Shown here: positions 44,695-55,499 of the stretch, one piece after another | Layout: each line of letters starts with the position of its first letter | Position numbering within the stretch: the stretch's first letter is position 1 | Source of the DNA: Branchiostoma floridae | Taxonomy: Eukaryota; Chordata; Leptocardii; Amphioxiformes; Branchiostomatidae | Assembly: GCF_000003815.2 (NCBI RefSeq) | Contig: NC_049987.1 | Span: 18,215,164 to 18,279,163, forward strand | Direction: 5' to 3' | Length of the DNA stretch: 64,000 nt | Notes under the pieces: generated by a model | The model's input: only the letters and a program-made list of their open reading frames with translations | What the model was told of the DNA's origin: nothing | Databases searched by the model: none | Translations under genes and position numbers: made by a program

Positions 44695-45300
44695 TGAATG
44701 CAACACCACTTTGGTACGACTATGTGCTACGAGACGATATGACCTAACCTGGCATTTGGCCCACCTTTGTGTTTGTCAAAACATGAAAATGCAAATGTAA
44801 CGACACACGCAGCCACTTTCCGATTGGTTGCACCACTAATTGCTATGCTCTCATTGGTTGAGCTTCTAATTGTGATGGACAGTACTAGTCAGAATCGCTC
44901 TATATCGGACCTTCGTGACACCACTTTTGTGCGACTATGTGCTATGACTCAACATAACATAACCTGGCATCCATCCCGGCCACCTGCCCACCTTTGCAAA
45001 TTCATTACGGACACACAGCCGCTTTCCCATTGGTCGCACCACTAATTGCTCTGCTATCATTGGTTAAGCTGCTAATTGTGATGGGCAGTACTAGTTATAA
45101 TCGCTCTATATCGGACCTTCGTTACACCACTTTTGTACGACTACTGCTATGACTATGCTATAACCATCCCACCTGCCCACCCTTGCAAATTTATTACAGA
45201 CACGTAGCCACTTTCCTATTGGTCGTACCACTAATTGCTCTCCTGTCATTGGTTGGGCGCTAATTGTGATGGACAGGATCGGTCTATATCGGACCCTTCC
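44695..45300. repeat. Three tandem about 200-bp units with paired CCAAT motifs
   Basis: Units end at about 44920, 45120 and 45300. Each contains ATTGGT...CACCACTAATTGCT...CATTGGTT...CTAATTGTGATGG and then TCTATATCGGACC. The last unit overlaps the stop codon and 3' end of the type II membrane-protein gene, so its TAG lies inside repeat sequence. Confidence 0.8.
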
Positions 45301-45465
45301 TGAAGTCGATACAGCCGGTGCACTCACAGTGCTTTGGTGTCCTATCACACCAGCCGTGGAGGGAGCAGCAAGGGTGGTAGCTGTCTGGGTCGCATTCAGC
45401 CGGGCTGCCATCCTCCATAGGATACTGTTTTCCACACTGAAGATCCTTGCGCCACCTCCTAGTAT
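45284..45465 (-). CDS. Terminal exon encoding a Cys-rich hevein-like module
   Basis: The acceptor TCTCTGAACAG precedes 59 codons and a TAG stop. The order C-G-x-x-Y-P...AECDP...PCCS..GWC...HCEC..C.DFR resembles the CCS..G.CG..-C core of hevein-type chitin-binding domains. The longest open frame over this stretch is a different one, but only this frame has the regular Cys spacing and the correct entry phase. Chitin or glycan binding is an inference. Confidence 0.68.
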
Positions 45466-48400
45466 CTGTTCAGAGAATAAACGGAAAAATCCCAACATTC
45501 AGAAATTCTCATGAGCTCAAAGAACTACACTAGTACAACAGTAGGGGTGGGTGTAACGCTAGTGCACCTTTATCCGTGGGGTGCCTATATCCGCTGTTTT
45601 TAACAGGGTATATATCAAGTCAACGGATGGCAGTTTCAAATATATTTTCAAAATATTGCACTTTGAAACTACCGTCTGTCGACTTAATACCTCAAAATAC
45701 CGTTTATCGAAATAACGGATATAGGTTGCCCTACGGATAAAGGTGAACTGGCGGTACCAGTACGATATATCGGGAGAAAAACTTTTTTTTCGACCGATCT
45801 GAAAACAACGGACCTGAAAGAAAATCAGTGTACCAGATTTTGGACCGAGTAGAAAATGACCATATTGGTAGGTGTTTGCAACTTTTTGTGCCTGCCGGTT
45901 GAAGAAAATAGCAAGAGCGAAGTAAAGCAGAGTTTATAGTCATTTCTACCAAGTTTCTACAGTTAAACGTACATGAAGACAGGATTGTAAAACGCCAGTG
46001 GAGTCGGATACTTCGCAAAATATATTCCCTTGTAGAAAATTTCACCATTTTTTTGTAATTAGGTCAAGATTCAGCTATGTCCGGACCGGGACCTAATCTT
46101 TTGGACCTGGACACCTGTACCTGAATTTTCTTTACCGGTATTTCGTGCACCGGGGACTTCTGTTGGGGAATTCTTGGTAATTTTTTCCCAAAAGCTTCAA
46201 TTACTCAAGCAACTTAATATGATTTTGATTGTTGATATATCATTGATATGGTGCGCCTCATCCTCCTACGCAGGGATATCCAACAGCGAACCGTCTCTCT
46301 GGGATGTACCGTCAACCGTCACTCTTAGTTCCTGTGGACGCCCCCCCCCCAAAAAAAAACAGTTGTCAGCTAATCAGAGAATAGGCCTTTCAGTTTTCAA
46401 AAGGGGTCGACTCGCATGCATAAGGGTAAGCTCATTAATATTTATAAGCAGTGTGGTCCGGAACTAATGGTGACGGTNNNNNNNNNNNNNNNNNNNNNNN
46501 NNNNNNNNNNNNNNNNNNNNNNNNNNNNNNNNNNNNNNNNNNNNNNNNNNNNNNNNNNNNNNNNNNNNNNNNNNNNNAAAACAGCAGGGTACATCCAGAC
46601 AGGTGGTTTCGCTGTTGGATGTCCCTGCTTGGGAGGATGGGTACGCCTTTGGTACGCTTGGACTCACAAGGGCGAATGATCCCGAAGTCAAGGTCTTCAT
46701 CGACATCCGATGGACGAACATCACCTTTGGTATTGGTAGTATTAGCCCGCACGTTAGATTTGTGGCGCAGATTCGTAGTGTTGACGCCAAGCATTCCGTC
46801 TGTCTTCTCATCTAGCTGGTTGACTGACAGCTGTAGGTGCGACACTTTCACCGCTGTACAAAAAATACATCATTAGCATAAAAATCCGTAAATAACTTCA
46901 TTAGGTTGGGAATTATTCAGATAGTAAGGTTCTTTAGGCACAACCAAGGAGTACTTACTTCCAACGTTTCGATGTCTATCAGACACCATCATCAGATTAG
47001 AATGACTGGAAACTACTTTTTGCTGTTGCTTATAGCCGATGTAGTTGGCGCTGCAGCAGCAAGAATGCCGGAAATCAGCTCCAGTCATGAACAGAGACGA
47101 GGGGGGATACAAGCTGAGCCACGTTTGGGACGGCATCCTTGCTACTGCAGCGCCACCTACATCGACTATAAGTAGCAGCAAGAAGTAGTTTCCTGTCATT
47201 CTACCCCGATGATGGTTCGAAAATTGCTTAAAGAACGAATTTTCTTACGTTTTGTGTATTTTGATGTCATACTGTTGCGTATTACGCAATATCTGAATTA
47301 TAAAAAAAAGATTGGCAAAAATAACATAATAGTGCCGTAGTAAACGAACCCCGCAATGCCGCACAGGTGCCCCAAGTGCAATGAGATACCACCCGTAGTT
47401 GCTACTCTAGTACAGAGGCAAAACTTTGTTTCAACACCAAAAACTATCGTATCACGTTTTAGACCTTCCTAAAGCCCTTTTCAAACTTCAAAAGACATGA
47501 ATTCATGTTACATTACTAGAGGGACAATCTTTATATAAGAGCATACTTTAAAGACGGTGGGCGATATAAACTTCATTTCACTAATGGCCAGTAGCTGACG
47601 GCACGTGATGGTACGGTTAACGTGGTCTATGTGATTGGTCACTTGTAAGACGGTCAAACATTCGTGCTTTTTTTTTTGTTGGAATGCGCGGGGATGTCAT
47701 TCATATAATCAAATCAACATGGCCTTAGACTTCAACTTTGAACAGAATCCAACACCATACAAACAAGAGTTCGGAGACCTCATATCTCCACGAAATAGTC
47801 TGATTATGTTAATGACTTCCACATTTGCATAATCTATGCTTAGTTATGTACACCTGTAAATAACCTACGCTGGTCACTATGTTGATTGTCAAATCATTAC
47901 CTCATCGATAAATTATGACTTTTGTATTAATTATGCAAATTAAGGACTTATTTGCATAATTGGTATCTGATAATGTTCCACCTGCCACAAACTTCATATA
48001 TTGCAGGAGGAGCTGGGGGGGTATCACGTGAACCCTCGTGAACCCTCCAGGGACGGGCTTATCCAATCACGTAGCTGGTACTTTGTAAATGCTCCGTAAG
48101 GCGCGTTATTTGTTACTCCTCGGTTTTGTGTATTTTCTCACAATTGGTCTTGTTTTGAAAGACCAGAGTTCTACCAAACTGTTACAGAGATATGTCTTCA
48201 TCGTTGGAGAGAGATTCTTGTGACCAGGTACGTGTTAACTTGCCGATTTTTTCGTCGAAATGTTTGCGACCCTCTGCATGCTTATAGCAGGCCCTTGGAG
48301 TTTGCCCATTTTACGTAGTTTTCAGGGGTCTAGTTTTCAATTTTACAGCGTGGTTCATTGCAAATTTTTTATCTCAGCGTAAAGTCCGTGTCTTTAACTT

Positions 48401-51400
48401 CTCAAAACTCAAGTTGAACCACATTGAACCACCAATAGTTAAGCCACTAGAAGCGGTCAAACTCGGCGAGGCAAGCGGGGCCCGCCGTGAAATCCAAGAT
48501 GGCGGCCGGGTTACGAAGCAACGTGTTATTGTTTTCATGTACGAAAGTTTCGGGGATTCCTTCCTTATTGACCGATTCTATGGTAACACAAAAATATCAA
48601 AATCCGACTGGAACCAAATTGGGTATCATGGGGATTTTAGGCTTCATCATAATTGTGAATAAAACCGGCAGAAAATACAAGATTTTACATCGCGGCAAAA
48701 TGGGGAGGGGGGTAAAAAAATTGTACCTATCGTAGTCGCCAGTTTCCTTCCGAGAAAACTTGTGTGAAAAATTCAGATAGCGTTGTAAAAAAACAAGGAC
48801 TATTGCTTCTTGGAATACATTGGCTCTGTTCCAGATGGAATGCAACATTCCATTACATGACAGTACATGTACTACGACTAGTAAATGGGAGTGGACAACC
48901 ACATGCATAAATTTTGTGTAGTTACATGTTAAGTTACATCAATCCACTTGCATTAATTTGACAATTTTTTGTGTGCTTTACCTAACAGAACATGATTCTT
49001 CTTCCTGACTTAGTTTGATGTCAACAACCGAGCAGTGCAGTAACTGTAGGAGTCAGAGTGGAGGTTTCAATGCAGACCCTGGGATTGGATTCAGATACTT
49101 TCATGACACTAGGAAATGTCTGAGACAAATTCTACAATGCTGGGTTATAATAGATTTAGCTCCATTTGTACTTATGAATGTAAGTTTCATATGTGTCCTA
49201 GTGTAAACATGACAGTTCACTGCTGTGTCCCAGATATCTACTAGTAATGTTCCCACTCCTATAGTTTAGCATTTTACCATTTCCAGTGGTCATAAGTTAT
49301 AATATGTTCACTCCCAGTATTTCAAATGCAAGGTATACAAATTTATATTCTACAGTCTTAGGGTTAGGCAAAGTCATTCTCTTGTTGAAAAGAATTTCTC
49401 CAACTCCAGGTTCTTCTTATATTCAAGTTTTTATTATCATTGAATATCACACAAGACAAAAAGTGTTGTAGCTTATAACATAAGATATGTTGACTATTAG
49501 TATTTCAAATACATATTTCTTGCAACTTCATGTGTCCAACACTGGCTGTCAACAAATATAACTAAACGTTAAAGATACATGAATTTTTTCCATCATCTTC
49601 TTTCATAGATGTGTTATAATTGGCTCTTTGCACAAAGTTAAAAGGTAAAGCAGGATTCTGCGCAGAAGCGCAAACTACAATCCACTCTACATGTCATCTT
49701 TAGCCGATACTGCACTTCAAGCTATATACTCCCATCACAAAACTGCTGTCTATTTCACAATGTGATCAAGGTATACAGGAATACATAATGGTGAACTGTT
49801 GTAAGAAATGGACTTTTGGCAAACCTGTATCACTCGATGAATGTGAACAATATACAAAATATACATATGATCTGTATGCAATCTACAGCTACAGTCTTCC
49901 TGAAGCTACATTCTGTACAGCCAAAGTCCATTAGAACCTCTACACAACAATCCTTGAAGAAGCATATAATAACCTGACTTGACAATAGCAAAGTTCATAG
50001 AACACACACATGATCACAACTTACTTCATGGCAAATCACACAGGTAAGTACAATACTGGACAATTGTTCATTCGTGTATTTAATATCTATGCTTGGAATG
50101 AGTATTAGAACCTAAGGGCAACATGTGGACATTAAAGACTACTAGTATTATACATATTCATTTCCAAGCAATGACACCATCTACTCAGTTCTGCATAGAT
50201 ACAAGACAACAACATTTAAAATACAGGTAATCTTCAATGCAGAGACTGAGTGCTGTGCAACATTACATCAAATGGTACATAATACAGTGGATTAATCCTC
50301 CTTCACTGTCAATTCAGTCAACCCGAAAAATCCTAAATTGTTTCAGCAGTTTTTGGTAACATGCACACAACATATTTGTCTACAAAAAGTACAATGTAAT
50401 AAAGGATATACATGTACCACCAAGTATGAAGTAAGCACATGCCCAGCAGGGCTGGCAAGTAACATACATGTAGCTGTTTTATCAGTCATTTCAGAAAGAT
50501 TTATTCAGTGAATGTATGTGATGAAATAAACTCTTGATGTTCACCTCTATGTTGGCTGCTTAAAAAAATAATTCTTTGACAAATACAATGCATGCCATTT
50601 ACCCTTGTGTAGCAAACATGAGACTTCAACAGCATCTTTGGTGACACTGATAACTCTGTAGATGAAGCAAGGACTGGTAGAAGTAATGTACATTCTGTGG
50701 ATCATAAAACAAAAAAGGTTTTAAAATGGGCATTCCATGTGCAGCCGGTTTCAAGGTAAGTTTATATTATATTCAATTCAAATGACAACGTGAACTACTC
50801 GAACTATGAGTGATATCCACAATAGTGACACAATCGCACAAAATTACACAACTGTAGTTACGAATTCTTATCGTAATTTCGAACTGTACTGTGAGCACTT
50901 TCTATGTTCGTGTGCCGATACAAAATTGAACAACAACCCACAAGTCTGACCCGGGGATATATATCGCCCCCCTCCCCCTTAGCTGCCGAGTGCCGAGCGA
51001 AAAATTTATGCACATTCACCGACACATACTAGTTGCAACGAAATGAACTACAGTATATCGTTACGCCCCCCACACATGTGCACCTAACAGTAGTTGCTTG
51101 TAGTAGGATTCCCCATATCATCTGCAGTATGTCATGTAGCTTCCGACCACTGTTGGTTTGGGAGCGCGCGGTGGCTCTTTTATTTCCGTCGGGGTACTGA
51201 CGTTGTAAATGAATTACACTGTTAACAAAGTCTACACATACCTTGTGTTTTGTGGGAACACGAAGATGACCGGAAAATAGCTGTTGGTGGCCTGAAACAG
51301 CACTAGAAGAACACGATATCCTCCGGAGGCAGCCATTTTGGGCTTGTTTACGAAGCTCCGGGGACGTCCGTTCTCTGCAGTGGTCACAGTTCGAATGAAC

Positions 51401-54400
51401 CGCTGGGCCTAATTACCCGTTACCCTTTGCGCGGACCCCTCCTCCCCCCCCCCTGATATATTGCAAGTATTTGAGTTCTATAAAGGAAACACTGCAAATA
51501 CAGATTTTCCTCATTAAATATGCAAATTGAGTGCCAGTTTGCATAATTTGCACTTGATGATGTGCACCTCTGTCTAAGCTACCTACATACCAAATATCAT
51601 GTAAATTTGTTGTTCCCTTCTTCAGTTATCAACCTAAGAAGATTTTGACAAAAATGTCCCTGCAGTTCCAGAGCAACCTGCTAGGGGCACCAAATATACA
51701 CCACATATCCATTATGTCACAAGCTATCTGCCATCCAAAAATCAATACCATAGCACATCCAGTTCAAAAGATCCAAAAAATGAATTTCTGCTGCAGTACC
51801 ATGGTCACATATACCAGGTGGCCCAAAATTGACCTTGACCTTTGTCTTCCTAACACCTATCCACAAACCAAATATCATCGGTATCTATCCAGAGGTTCTT
51901 GATAGATAAATCAAAAATCCGGACACACAGACAGACACACACACAGACACACCCAAAACTATATCTCCATTTTTCATGGAGATAATGATTCTTCAAATCT
52001 ATGAAATTTAACCTAGTTTGTATATACCTTGAAGTTGAACATTCAGAGAATATAAAATGTACATAATTTTCTTCTCAGCTATATCTTGTTTGAATACTTT
52101 GTCTAGGGACGCATGGAGGGTTCCCGAGTAGATGTATTGAAGGAAATCTCAGAACGATCACACAGTACTCACCCAGAAAGATGACCGCCCCAAGCAGACA
52201 ACAGGTCAGCACTAGGGACAGCACGGACATGGTCGGAACACGGGTCCGGACTTGGGACTGACCGAGCCTACTCTGACCCTCCTCTGAGGTGTACCCAATG
52301 GTGACATCATCATCTTCGATAGAGGTTTCTGTATAAAATAAGAGTTCTACTGTTTTTAAGGTATAATTTATTTGTTCAATTTGGCCTGCAGGCCGCTTTT
52401 CATTGAGGCCACGAGGGAGGTAAGGTTCAGATGAATTATAACAGATATACAAATTACATCAAGTCCTAATAACGTATAATATATAATAAGCATATCAACA
52501 TATACCGTAACATGTACATGGTACAAAACATATAGTAAAATCTAGAGCTCATGGTTCATAGTCCTTGTCCGTTCGTTTTGGTCATTACTTTTACTTCAAG
52601 AGTCTCTTATAAAGGAAGTCAAAATTTGAGCCGTACGTTTGTCTGGCGGTAGGTTGTTACAGACATTGGGTCCACGGTAGGCTGAATGTCTCTCGTTTTG
52701 GTTGATGATAAAAGTTGATGTCATTTTCACCAACTTTTAGTACAGCTAAAGAAACACTGACGCAGTAGCGTGTGTAGGTACCCAAAACTGTGTATATTTT
52801 ACTATAAATGTTGATGTCATTTTCACCATTTTCTAGTACAGCTAAAACGACACCTACGCAAGAGCGTGTGTATGCGTCAAAATGACATGGCTGTATACGT
52901 AAGTCAAAAAAATTAATTCACCCACACTACCCACCCCCACCCCAAAATTATTTTCTGCACCACCGTAAAATTACATGATTTTATACATTTGTAGTAAAAC
53001 ACATGCAGCGAATGAATAAACAATATTTTTCTTACGGCTCTTGGTGGAAAATGTGTAGACGTTTAGCCCCCTTCACACGAGAGCAAGAATGAGCCGGAAT
53101 ACCGACTAGAATGAAAATTATTTTCTATTCCTGGCGATTCCTGGCAATTCGTAGTGTATTCCAGAAATCATCACTGCATTCCAGCTATTCGTGCCCGTTC
53201 TTTTGCTTGGCCTAAAAGTTTTTGACATGTCAAAAACTGTCGAGGTGCATTTGAAGTGAAGAATTATCGAACGGCCGCATTCAAAGTGAATTCTTAGTGG
53301 ATTTTAACTATTCTAATTGCAGTCTGACCGCATTCTACGGCATTCCAACATTATTCGAAACATTCTTATTACCTCATTCGATGGAGAACCGAAACAGCAA
53401 GCCATTTGGAATCCCCAGAAATTGAAAATAATTTTCATTCTGACGGCATATTGGCTCATTCCTTCTCGTGTGAAGGGAATATAAGGTCCATTTGGAATTC
53501 CCACCCGAATCATGTCAAATGTATTCTCATTTGAATTTTTCAAAGGTCCACCGTCCATTTGACTTATCTACATACATCAAACATTGATAGAAAGTGTTTT
53601 CCATGTTCTTTTTTTCTTTTTCTCAGACAAAAAAAGTCTTTGTGTACAATGAGCTCGGCTGATATAAGCTTGGAATGTTTATGTTCACAAGTAATGTCTT
53701 GTTGGCTGCCAACATTTCGGTATATAATAATTACTCAGTAAAACAAATAGGTTAAAGCATGTTTTAAAAGTCTGATGCATAGATATTTTTCATTGATCCC
53801 GAAAGGACCATTCGGTAACTATTTAGTAGTTGAATGTAGTTCAAGCTAAGGGCACAACCCGCCGTACGTGCAAATACGTGCTGTCTACGTGCGAAAACGT
53901 GGTCAGTCTTTTGGGATCCGTAAGTGGTAAGTACCGCCTCCGTACGAACTCGTATTGAATCCGACGGGTTTTGAAGCACGCAGACACGCCGTAGAACTTT
54001 ACGTACAGGCAAAACTTTGTGCGCACCTTGCGCAACCGTGCGAGTGACGTGCGTTGAAGCACTCCCTCCTTGCTCTATATCTTACCAGTTGTTCCCCATG
54101 TTTTCAGAAATACGTGGTGGACGTGGCCTCCCCCCAAAAAAAACACGTACGGACAAATCGCGGGTCAGCGGGTTGTGCCCTTATTTTTATTTCAGTTTAG
54201 CTCATCTGGATGTCCATTAATGAATGAAGGAAGGGCCTTTGTACATTTATGTTCAAACAAGTTCAGTTCATAGCGATAAGGGACAATTTGATATAAGAAA
54301 AGTGTTATCTTTCTACATCTACTTTATGTTAGTATGTACAGGTTCCACGTCTTCTCGCTTCTTCAGACAGTTGGATACATATGGGCAGTAGAATTGTAAG

Positions 54401-55469
54401 ATGTATTCTGTATTCTTTCTTTTTTGTTGACCATAAATAGACCATAAGACCAAAAATAATCATACTTTTTGTCGTGTCAGTTAAGCTTGTCTTTAATCAA
54501 TAATACAGGAATTCTCTAGTTGCATATGGAATATGAATTTTTTACTCTCTATATAACGGAAATTGGAGAACACATATTTCATGCAATCGAAGAGGACACT
54601 TCTTTCGTTGGTGTATAAAGTACAGTTCACAATAAAATGACCTCATCCTCTATGATGACATTTTATTTAGGTTGCTAATACATTGCAGTCTTCCTGGAGT
54701 CTATGAAATGAAATGAAAATAACACAAACATATGGCGTAAAGTCACTAAATATCTTTTTTCGTCAGTAACTTGATGCTACAGTCTCGGACTTGTTTTTAG
54801 AGTATAAAATACCTTTCATAGAACAAGTGAAGACTTGCGCACATTGTCAGGGCACGGGACCATAGTATCCCCCCCCCCTTTAAACAACAATGGCAATAAA
54901 AACGATTGAAATGCCGACAATTGTCTCTTACAGCCTTGCTGAAGATGGACATAAGACAAACCGAGGCTAGGAAAGAATGTACTTGTCCCGTGGGTTTGCA
55001 GCAATTTTTACTTGTTTTTTTTTATTTTTGTCCTCGCGCATTATATGTATAGTTTTGGGGTCTTAAGAGGATGTTATCCATACAATAAAGTAAGTGTGGC
55101 CTAAGTGAATTTAACTTTTTTAGTGATGGTGACAATGTGGGCAAAGATATGTTTTACAACCAAATGTTTAGGTGAATTCATTAGGAATATGAATGTGTAT
55201 GTATTCGATTCTATCAGTCTATAAAAGTTCATTCTTTTTCAGTCTGTGATGTATGAACTACATTCTACAACAAAATGATGTTCATCACTTAATTATATTA
55301 CAGTAACGACCCTAAAACAAAATAACGTACCTGACTGTTGTATACTCTCTGCAGTCACGTATAAAACATTTGACCTCCCCGTGATGTCGTCCAGGACCCG
55401 GGCGGGCCGTGGTGGCGGAATCCCCGACAGATTGACCTCACATGCATCGTCGTAGATATGTCTGACCAT
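45284..55469 (-). CDS. Type II single-pass membrane protein with Cys-rich C-terminal module, interrupted by gap
   Basis: Exons in order: 55469-55331, 52328-52173, 46853-46578 (cut by the N gap) and 45465-45284. All junctions are phase 1 with good GT-AG sites. Exon 1 starts MVRHIYDDACEV after an in-frame TAG. Exon 2 adds an acidic stretch and one hydrophobic segment (MSVLSLVLTCCLLGAVIFLG), with no signal peptide before it, so N-in/C-out is inferred. Exon 3 is a stalk with a short heptad-like stretch (VSHLQLSVNQLDEK) and two possible N-glycosylation sites (NTTN). The last exon has about ten Cys (AECDPDSYHPCCSLHGWC, then HCECTGC) and ends in TAG; AATAAA follows about 90 nt downstream. The domain order suggests a Golgi or cell-surface glycan-related protein, but the gap hides any catalytic domain. 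Confidence 0.66.
45542..46161. mobile_element. hAT-type family copy carrying a nested palindromic MITE
   Basis: TAGGGGTGGGT at 45542 is interrupted at about 45554 by a 202-bp copy of the TAACGCTAG palindromic family. The outer element resumes at 45756 (ACCAGTACGATAT) and ends near 46161 with GGACCTGG, TACCGGTA and CACCGG motifs. Confidence 0.55.
45554..45755. mobile_element. Palindromic MITE, TAACGCTAG family, copy 5 (nested)
   Basis: It starts TAACGCTAGTGCACCTTTAT and ends GGATAAAGGTGAACTGGCGG, with the core GGATGGCAGTTTCAAAT and its inverse. It is inserted in a hAT-type copy that begins at 45542. Confidence 0.72.
46260..46312 (+). repeat. Inverted copy of the gap-flanking exon sequence
   Basis: GCAGGGATATCCAACAGCGA and CTCTGGGATGTACCG on the plus strand match the minus-strand exon end beyond the gap (GCAGGGACATCCAACAGCGA, GTCTGGATGTACCC). 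This may be a misoriented contig end or a duplicated exon. Confidence 0.6.
46478..46577. other. Assembly gap, 100 N
   Basis: Exactly 100 Ns, a conventional placeholder for unknown length. It cuts a coding exon on its right side. Confidence 0.99.
46578..46853 (-). CDS. Stalk exon of the type II membrane protein, truncated by assembly gap
   Basis: It begins after TTTTTTGTACAG and reads in phase 1 (AVKVSHLQLSVNQLDEKTDG, then NTTN repeats and an acidic stretch). It stays open for 92 codons until the N run. The sequence next to the gap (RDIQQRNHLSGC) recurs in inverted orientation on the other side of the gap, at 46260-46312. Confidence 0.6.
46935..47222. repeat. Palindromic repeat containing a Penelope-like 3'-end motif
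   Basis: CAGGAAACTACTT...GTAGGTGGCGCTGCAG arms at 47010-47060 and 47140-47200 are inverse. The left part on the minus strand contains CTGATGATGGTGTCTGATAG followed by ACATCGAAACG, a motif at the ends of Penelope-like and similar retroelements. Confidence 0.5.
47223..47395. mobile_element. Relative of the 37494 foldback MITE
   Basis: TTACGTTTTGTGTATTTTGA, GCGTATTACGCAATATCTGA and AACGAACCCCGCAATGCCGC correspond in order to the right half of the 37494 element. Confidence 0.5.
48192..48736 (+). promoter_or_regulatory. Possible plus-strand promoter and first exon with YY1-like site
   Basis: An ATG at 48192 opens MSSSLERDSCDQ and meets a CAG/GTACGT donor at 48227. A plausible acceptor with a long pyrimidine tract at about 49014 would add FDVNNRAVQ and a stop, giving a 21-residue product or a largely non-coding transcript. 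A second candidate start at 48498 lies in CCAAGATGGCGGCC, a perfect YY1-type element, and stays open for 79 codons. These are signs of a transcription start; the coding content is weak. Confidence 0.3.
50547..51336 (-). CDS. Small two-exon gene, 80-residue hydrophobic protein of unknown function
   Basis: Exon 1 (51336-51242) starts in CCAAAATGGCTGCC, a YY1-like strong start context in GC-rich sequence, and encodes MAASGGYRVLLVLFQATNS followed by YFPVIFVFPQNT. Exon 2 (50694-50547) joins in phase 2 and adds TSTSPCFIYRVISVTKDA and a basic tail, ending in TAG. AATAAA lies about 40 nt downstream, near 50507. The N-terminal half is hydrophobic enough for a signal peptide or membrane helix. The gene lies in an intron of the type II membrane protein on the same strand. 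Its exon phase does not fit that gene, so it is not an alternative first exon. No homologue recognised. Confidence 0.48.
52700..52905. repeat. About 105-bp tandem duplication
   Basis: GTTGATGTCATTTTCACCA, TAGTACAGCTAAA and GCGTGTGTA blocks occur in the same order in two adjacent copies. Non-coding. Confidence 0.7.
53068..53477. mobile_element. Long-inverted-repeat MITE
   Basis: The ends CCCCTTCACACGAGAGCAAG and GGCTCATTCCTTCTCGTGTG (continuing AAGGG) are inverse, as are the inner blocks GAATGAAAATTATTTTCTAT and TTGAAAATAATTTTCATTCT. The arms are about 90 bp. No coding frame seen. Confidence 0.65.
53849..54181. mobile_element. MITE with AGGGCACAACC ends and TA target duplication
   Basis: AGGGCACAACCCG and CGGGTTGTGCCCT enclose 333 bp rich in ACGTG motifs, flanked by TA on both sides, as for Tc1/mariner-type insertions. 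No transposase frame. Confidence 0.68.
54200..55325. other. Intron of the type II membrane-protein gene
   Basis: AT-rich sequence between exon 1 and the MITEs at 53-54.2 kb. Only short frames and a C-run at 54870. Confidence 0.5.
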
Positions 55470-55499
55470 TTCGAATATCTCTCGTTTCCCCTCTTGCTT

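Noticed and set aside
45106-45498. 130-codon minus-strand frame rich in Ala, Thr and Val
   Set aside because: An alternative frame over the same exon has ordered cysteines, fitting splice phase and a stop; the longer frame is its shadow.
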